Below are positions 5,453 through 8,410 of a stretch of 8,410 nucleotides of DNA, in pieces; position 1 is the stretch's first letter, and each line of letters begins with the position of its first letter. Source of the stretch: Fibrobacter sp. UBA1765 (GTDB taxonomy: Bacteria > Fibrobacterota > Fibrobacteria > Fibrobacterales > Fibrobacteraceae); assembly GCA_002314675.1 (NCBI GenBank), contig DCGZ01000072.1:3526-11935 (forward strand). The letters run 5' to 3'. Below the pieces are notes generated by a model that did not search any database, was not told where the DNA came from, and saw only the letters and a list, made by a program, of their open reading frames with translations. The translations under genes were made by a program, and so were the position numbers.

Positions 5453-6340
5453 ATGGACGCAAATACATTAAGTTACATTGGCGCGCTCGTCGCCATTTTT
5501 GCTTTTGGCACATACATGGCCCCGCTTAAAAAGTGGCCTGATTTTTCTCAATATGCAACGCTAGCCGCACTTTCATGGGGTGCTGTGCTATTTTCCATGA
5601 TTGTTGCTACGGCGACCGGCACCTGGTCATTTTCTATCATCGGCTTTATTTGCGGCATCATCTGGCACTGGGGCGGAGCATACTGCTTTAGCGCTGTTAG
5701 GCACGAATCCGACCTTTCCGGAACAAGCGTCCGTGCCATGGGGGCTTGCATTATTGCGTCGTTTGTTTCTGGCTTGCTGATCCACCCGGAACAGCCGCTT
5801 ATCATTTGGCTAGCCATTATCGCCGTGCTTGTACTTTGTGGCGGGCTTGTAATACTTTCTCCGAACTTCAAGGGCATCACAAAAAAATGGCGTTCCCTGC
5901 TTGCCGGTACGATATTTGGCATCCAGCTCGTTCCATACCAGATTTACAATTTGTCTCACGATCTGTCTCAGCTTGAATTCGCATTTTCCTACGCACTTGG
6001 CGTTGCAGTCGGCTGTCACCTGCTTTTAAAGCGCTACTGGAAAAGGGAACAGATCACATTCAAGGGAAAGCTTGCACCGACAATTGTTGCCGTACTTATG
6101 GGCGCTCTCTGGATGGCTGGCACACACGGAAGCTTCTTTGCAATAGCACCAGACGGCGCACTCGGCTTTGCCGTGGGCTACCCGCTTTCGCAGTTGAACC
6201 TGCTCGTGAACATTGCGGTCGGTGTAATAGTTTTCGGGGAATATCCGGGCTTAAAGGCACGTTTAAAACTGCTTGCAGCTGCATTCGTAATTCTAGCGGG
6301 AGCTGTTTTACTGACCCTTGCAAAAATCATGGCTACATAA
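5453..6340 (+). CDS. GRP/DMT-superfamily sugar transporter (GlcU/RhaT-like)
   Basis: Integral membrane protein of 295 residues with about ten hydrophobic segments (roughly 5-24, 34-52, 58-78, 92-110, 117-135, 147-163, 175-192, 207-227, 235-261, 271-292). Length and helix count fit the glucose/ribose porter group of the drug/metabolite superfamily, whose members import sugars with protons or sodium. SDLSGTSVRAMG (86-97) in the first half and FAVGYPLSQLNLLVNIAVGVIVFGEY (239-264) in the second half resemble the small-residue and glycine-rich, GE-ending segments of the two internal repeats in this family. The ATG at 5453 is the only usual start before the first helix; an upstream in-frame stop lies at 5411. 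No Shine-Dalgarno site precedes it, and a terminator ends 4 bases upstream. The tRNA gene follows 48 bases downstream. The substrate is unknown; a general DMT permease is the alternative. Confidence 0.78.
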   Translation: MDANTLSYIGALVAIFAFGTYMAPLKKWPDFSQYATLAALSWGAVLFSMIVATATGTWSFSIIGFICGIIWHWGGAYCFSAVRHESDLSGTSVRAMGACIIASFVSGLLIHPEQPLIIWLAIIAVLVLCGGLVILSPNFKGITKKWRSLLAGTIFGIQLVPYQIYNLSHDLSQLEFAFSYALGVAVGCHLLLKRYWKREQITFKGKLAPTIVAVLMGALWMAGTHGSFFAIAPDGALGFAVGYPLSQLNLLVNIAVGVIVFGEYPGLKARLKLLAAAFVILAGAVLLTLAKIMAT

Positions 6341-6347
6341 ATTTCAT

Positions 6348-6376
6348 TTGCCAAACTAACGCCATAATACTATAAT
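6348..6376 (+). promoter_or_regulatory. sigma-70-type promoter of the tRNA-Ala gene
   Basis: TTGCCA (6348-6353) and a consensus TATAAT (6371-6376) separated by exactly 17 bases. Transcription would start near 6383, about six bases before the mature tRNA. The -35 begins seven bases after the transporter stop codon, so the tRNA has its own promoter even though it follows a same-strand gene. Confidence 0.82.
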
Positions 6377-6388
6377 TACGCGTACCTT

Positions 6389-6461
6389 GGGGATATAGCT
6401 CAGTTGGTAGAGCGACTGGTTCGCAATCAGTAGGTCATGGGTTCGACTCCCACTATCTCCA
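6389..6461 (+). tRNA. tRNA-Ala (anticodon CGC)
   Basis: A 73-base cloverleaf. The acceptor stem GGGGATA pairs with TATCTCC and includes the G3:U70 wobble pair that marks alanine tRNAs; the discriminator is A73. The D arm is GCTC-AGTTGGTA-GAGC. The anticodon arm is ACTGG / TCAGT around loop TTCGCAA, giving anticodon CGC (reads GCG). The T arm carries loop TTCGACT with stem ATGGG / CCCAC, in which the first pair is an A49-C65 mismatch. The 3' CCA is not encoded (the next bases are TAA), so it must be added by the CCA-adding enzyme. The loop and G3:U70 agree on the alanine identity. Confidence 0.95.
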
Positions 6462-6462
6462 T

Positions 6463-6500
6463 AAAAAACGTCAGTTCCATTTAAGGAGCTGGCGTTTTTT
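6463..6500. terminator. bidirectional terminator shared by tRNA-Ala and rmuC
   Basis: A 16-base stem (6463-6478 with 6485-6500, including two wobble pairs) around the six-base loop ATTTAA. The outer arms are six As and six Ts, so the hairpin is followed by a T-run on either strand. It starts two bases after the tRNA end, and is the first terminator-like structure met by minus-strand transcripts leaving rmuC. Confidence 0.88.
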
Positions 6501-6609
6501 CAATAGTTTTTTCAATATGTAAATTCTTTTCAAACCGCTTTTTGACAGTCTTTTTTAGACGGCCTTCACAAAGTTCAATATTTTGAATTTTGGCAACAGA
6601 TAGTACCAT
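6481..6609 (-). CDS. possible tiny ORF downstream of rmuC (42 residues, doubtful)
   Basis: An ATG-started frame of 42 residues runs from 30 bases past the rmuC stop into the shared terminator. Its product is very lysine-rich (for example GRLKKTVKKRFEKN) and contains one Cys; it matches nothing I recognise. No ribosome site precedes the ATG, and a run of this length is easily produced by chance in AT-rich DNA. It could also be a decayed gene remnant. It is listed only because it fills the otherwise unexplained 6501-6638 gap in the same direction as rmuC. Confidence 0.18.
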   Translation of the reverse strand: MVLSVAKIQNIELCEGRLKKTVKKRFEKNLHIEKTIEKTPAP

Positions 6610-6638
6610 GGGATGGGAAAAAGACGGCACTTATCAGC

Positions 6639-8018
6639 TTAATGTTCCGGCAGGGCTTCAAATTCAGAAACAATTTTTGAATCAATCTTTCTGGTACTTG
6701 AAACACCAAGACCAAGCAACCCGCTAATTTGAGACGACAAGTTCCCCTTGCCTTCGTTCAATGTCTTTAGCGAATCCCCATAAGTCTTTTGCAAAGATTC
6801 TATGCAACCCCCGACCTTAGCCATTTTTTCGGAGAAAATGCAATACTTTTCGTAAATAGCTTCGGCAGCCTTCAAGATTGCCCGACAGTTTTCTTCTTGG
6901 CGAGTATTGTTCCAGGTCTTTGCGACAAGATTCAGTGCAAGCATCAAGTTTGTAGGATTGATAATCACAACGCCTTCGTTAAAGGCCCTTTGCAAGACTT
7001 GCGGATCACGATTCATTGCCAAGACATAGCTGCCTTCGTTCGGGACGAACATGAACACCATGGGAACAGCGTGGCCTACAACTTTTTCGTAATTCTTTTT
7101 TGAAAGTTCAGTCACATGCTTCCAAATGCTATTCAGGTTTTCCTTGCTTGCAATTTCACGGGTAGCATCATCTTCTGCTGCCGTATAATCACAGTAGGCG
7201 GTCAATGAAACCTTGGAATCAATAATGATGTTGGAGCCATCGGCGCAATGCACTATCACATCGGGGCGAAGGTCGTTTCCGGCTTCACCCTTCACGTTCT
7301 TTTGCAAGTAATATTCAGAACCTTCGCGAAGGCCGCTTTCACGCAAAATATTTGCAAGGACCTGTTCCCCCCAGTCGCCCTGAACCTTGCCTCGATTCTT
7401 TAAAGCTTCTGCCAGGTTTGCCGTAGTTTCGCCCATCATTTTGGACTGTTCCAAAACTGTCTTGATAGTTGCTTCTAATGCAGATATATTCTTGTCGTTG
7501 CCTTCCTTGGAGGCTCCTATTGCCTTACGGAGTTCTTCCAGCTCCTTCAGGAAAGGTTTCGTGATATTTTCAACGTTCTCCTTGTTCGCGCCAGCCAATT
7601 CAACAGTTCGTTCCTTCAACAATTTTTGCGAAGCCGCCTCGAATCTTGATTCCATCAATTGCAGCTGTTCCTTAAAATTCTTTTCACGTTCTTCCTTGGC
7701 TAAAGTTTCAAGCCTAAGAATGTCGTTTTCGCGCTGTCTAAAGTTTTCTTCGGACTTTTGTGCCTGCAATTTCAAGGAATCGTTGCGTTCTTGCAAGGCA
7801 CTGATATTGGATTGGAATTTTGCACAATCCCCCTGCAAGGAACGAATTTCTTGATCCTTTGAATCACACTTGCCTTGTAAATTTTGCAAATCCAAGTCAA
7901 GGCGACGGTTTTCATTTTCTAGTCCAGAACAAAGGCCTACCCTTACTTTAATAAATACTAAATAGGCGACAATACCTGAAAGTATAAGCCCTGCGATAAA
8001 GGAAAGAATCAACTGCAT
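6639..8018 (-). CDS. rmuC: DNA recombination protein RmuC
   Basis: Protein of 459 residues in the RmuC family, predicted membrane-anchored nuclease-like proteins that limit inversions at short inverted repeats. Order of parts: N-terminal membrane segment (about 3-24); a long coiled coil rich in Glu, Lys and Gln (about 33-140); a linker helix region; then the RmuC domain (about 205-390) with the PD-(D/E)xK-like core: GDWGEQ (214-219, E218), RPDVIV (251-256, D253) and IIDSKV (265-270, D267 and K269). FVPNEGSYVLAM (324-335) and the NPTNLMLAL segment (354-362) are also family-typical. The start is fixed by a perfect AGGAGG five bases upstream of the ATG. It stands alone on the minus strand; the tRNA terminator hairpin probably ends its transcript. 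The identification is secure; the in vivo nuclease role is known only from family work. Confidence 0.95.
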   Translation of the reverse strand: MQLILSFIAGLILSGIVAYLVFIKVRVGLCSGLENENRRLDLDLQNLQGKCDSKDQEIRSLQGDCAKFQSNISALQERNDSLKLQAQKSEENFRQRENDILRLETLAKEEREKNFKEQLQLMESRFEAASQKLLKERTVELAGANKENVENITKPFLKELEELRKAIGASKEGNDKNISALEATIKTVLEQSKMMGETTANLAEALKNRGKVQGDWGEQVLANILRESGLREGSEYYLQKNVKGEAGNDLRPDVIVHCADGSNIIIDSKVSLTAYCDYTAAEDDATREIASKENLNSIWKHVTELSKKNYEKVVGHAVPMVFMFVPNEGSYVLAMNRDPQVLQRAFNEGVVIINPTNLMLALNLVAKTWNNTRQEENCRAILKAAEAIYEKYCIFSEKMAKVGGCIESLQKTYGDSLKTLNEGKGNLSSQISGLLGLGVSSTRKIDSKIVSEFEALPEH

Positions 8019-8023
8019 AAAAG

Positions 8024-8029
8024 CCTCCT
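8024..8029 (-). promoter_or_regulatory. consensus ribosome binding site of rmuC
   Basis: On the minus strand this reads AGGAGG, five bases before the rmuC ATG at 8018. It is the only full-consensus Shine-Dalgarno sequence I saw in the window and fixes the start. Confidence 0.9.
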
Positions 8030-8035
8030 CTACAT

Positions 8036-8063
8036 AAGATATTCAACTTTTCAAAAAAGACAA
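8036..8063 (-). promoter_or_regulatory. candidate promoter of rmuC
   Basis: On the minus strand TTGTCT (8058-8063) and TATCTT (8036-8041) are separated by 16 bases and would give a short leader containing the AGGAGG site. Each box matches the sigma-70 consensus only partly (3/6 and 4/6), so this is tentative. Confidence 0.35.
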
Positions 8064-8083
8064 TAGGTATTTTAGGGGCTATA

Positions 8084-8120
8084 TTAGACGAGAGAACGGG
8101 CCTTTGGCCCTACAGACGAG
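8084..8120 (+). repeat. 37-base direct repeat, copy 1, with GGGCC-TTT-GGCCC hairpin core
   Basis: Identical over 37 bases to 8186-8222. The core is GGGCC (8098-8102), TTT, GGCCC (8106-8110), which can form a small hairpin. It is framed on both sides by AGACGAG, itself a short direct repeat. It is not part of a credible gene and lies upstream of rmuC on the far side of its putative promoter. Confidence 0.9.
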
Positions 8121-8185
8121 AGGAACCGGTCAATTTCCGTGTTTAGGTATGGGGTCGCTTCGCTTTGAGGTCGATGCTTCAGTGG

Positions 8186-8222
8186 TTAGACGAGAGAACG
8201 GGCCTTTGGCCCTACAGACGAG
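8186..8222 (+). repeat. 37-base direct repeat, copy 2
   Basis: Perfect copy of 8084-8120, offset by 102 bases; the hairpin core is at 8200-8212. It continues into a further heptamer (GACGAGT GACGAGA, 8217-8230), so the AGACGAG unit tends to be tandem. The 65 bases between the copies are not repeated. Confidence 0.9.
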
Positions 8223-8275
8223 TGACGAGAGATACTTGCTAAATTCCATGTTGTCGGCAGTAGGCTTTGATAATT

Positions 8276-8303
8276 CAGAATTAAGAATGCAGAATTATAA
8301 ATT
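8276..8303 (+). repeat. degenerate 14-base tandem repeat, CAGAATTA type
   Basis: CAGAATTAAGAATG (8276-8289) is followed by the related CAGAATTATAAATT (8290-8303). It belongs to the same AGAATnCAGAA style of sequence seen at 486-497 and 1024-1035. It is noncoding. Confidence 0.5.
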
Positions 8304-8333
8304 AACAATGACATGGGACGCTACAATTTCTTC

Positions 8334-8354
8334 CGTCTTACGTCTTACGTCTTC
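8334..8354 (+). repeat. three tandem heptamers CGTCTTA/CGTCTTA/CGTCTTC
   Basis: Three head-to-tail seven-base units, followed by two TGACTCC heptamers at 8355-8361 and 8368-8374. CGTCT is the complement of the AGACG core of the 37-base repeats, so these units are in inverted orientation relative to them. Confidence 0.75.
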
Positions 8355-8410
8355 TGACTCCTGTCACTGACTCCAGTTCTTTGCATCACTAGCCCCTTCG
8401 GCAGGCTCAG

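Larger units (their letters stand above)
8019..8410. other. gene-free, repeat-rich intergenic region
   Basis: These 392 bases hold the rmuC ribosome site and candidate promoter, the two 37-base repeats, the CAGAATTA tandem, the CGTCTTA heptamers, and at the right edge a CCCCTTCGGCAGGCTCAG tract (8393-8410). I see no convincing coding frame, tRNA or terminator. The only long open frame on the plus strand starts inside a repeat at a TTG and runs through the other repeats, so it is not credible. Confidence 0.7.

Noticed and set aside
6609..6725. 38-codon plus-strand frame starting with MGWEKDG
   Set aside because: Mostly antisense to the 3' end of rmuC, with no ribosome site and no promoter.
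7387..7854. 155-codon plus-strand frame opposite rmuC
   Set aside because: Serine/phenylalanine-rich complement of the RmuC coiled coil; typical shadow.
8084..8222. CRISPR array
   Set aside because: Only two repeat copies with a single 65-base spacer, no cas genes in the window, and heptamer substructure unlike CRISPR repeats.
8104..8370. 88-codon plus-strand frame in the last intergenic region
   Set aside because: Starts at a TTG inside the first 37-base repeat and runs through the second repeat and tandem heptamers; no ribosome site.

Overview
The window looks like chromosomal housekeeping DNA from a moderately AT-rich, Gram-negative-type bacterium. The gene content, the style of the intergenic repeats (AGACGAG/CGTCTTA heptamers, AGAATnCAGAA decay tracts) and the plant-type phosphoglycerate mutase fit a Fibrobacter-like genome. 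That is a recognition-based guess, not a proof. There is no phage, transposase, CRISPR or toxin-antitoxin module.

Layout. Bases 1-479 hold the 3' end of gpmI (phosphoglycerate mutase, + strand), closed by a strong intrinsic terminator. Bases 584-2252 hold two minus-strand genes: a GtrA-family membrane protein, preceded in transcription order by hemW (radical SAM haem chaperone). Bases 2279-2310 hold a terminator ending the next minus-strand gene, a processive family 2 glycosyltransferase of the cellulose/mannan synthase type (2332-3909). This is divergent from a plus-strand cluster (3998-5408) of three small genes: a two-part protein with a C-terminal TusA-like domain, a protein resembling an SGNH hydrolase that lacks its catalytic residues, and an 85-residue four-cysteine zinc-ribbon protein whose ribosome site overlaps the preceding stop codon. 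A perfect-stem terminator closes the cluster only 4 bases before a ten-helix sugar transporter of the GRP/DMT type (5453-6340). A compact tRNA-Ala(CGC) transcription unit follows, with near-consensus promoter, tRNA and bidirectional terminator (6348-6500). The minus-strand gene rmuC (6639-8018) starts behind a perfect AGGAGG site. The last 392 bases are gene-free and repeat-rich, including two identical 37-base repeats 102 bases apart.

Functionally the genes look like independent units: glycolysis, haem delivery, cell-envelope glycan synthesis, sugar uptake, translation and genome maintenance. The least understood part is the 3998-5408 cluster. It combines an altered sulfur-carrier motif (CPEC instead of CPxP), a probable pseudo-hydrolase and a small zinc protein, and I know of no described system with this combination.
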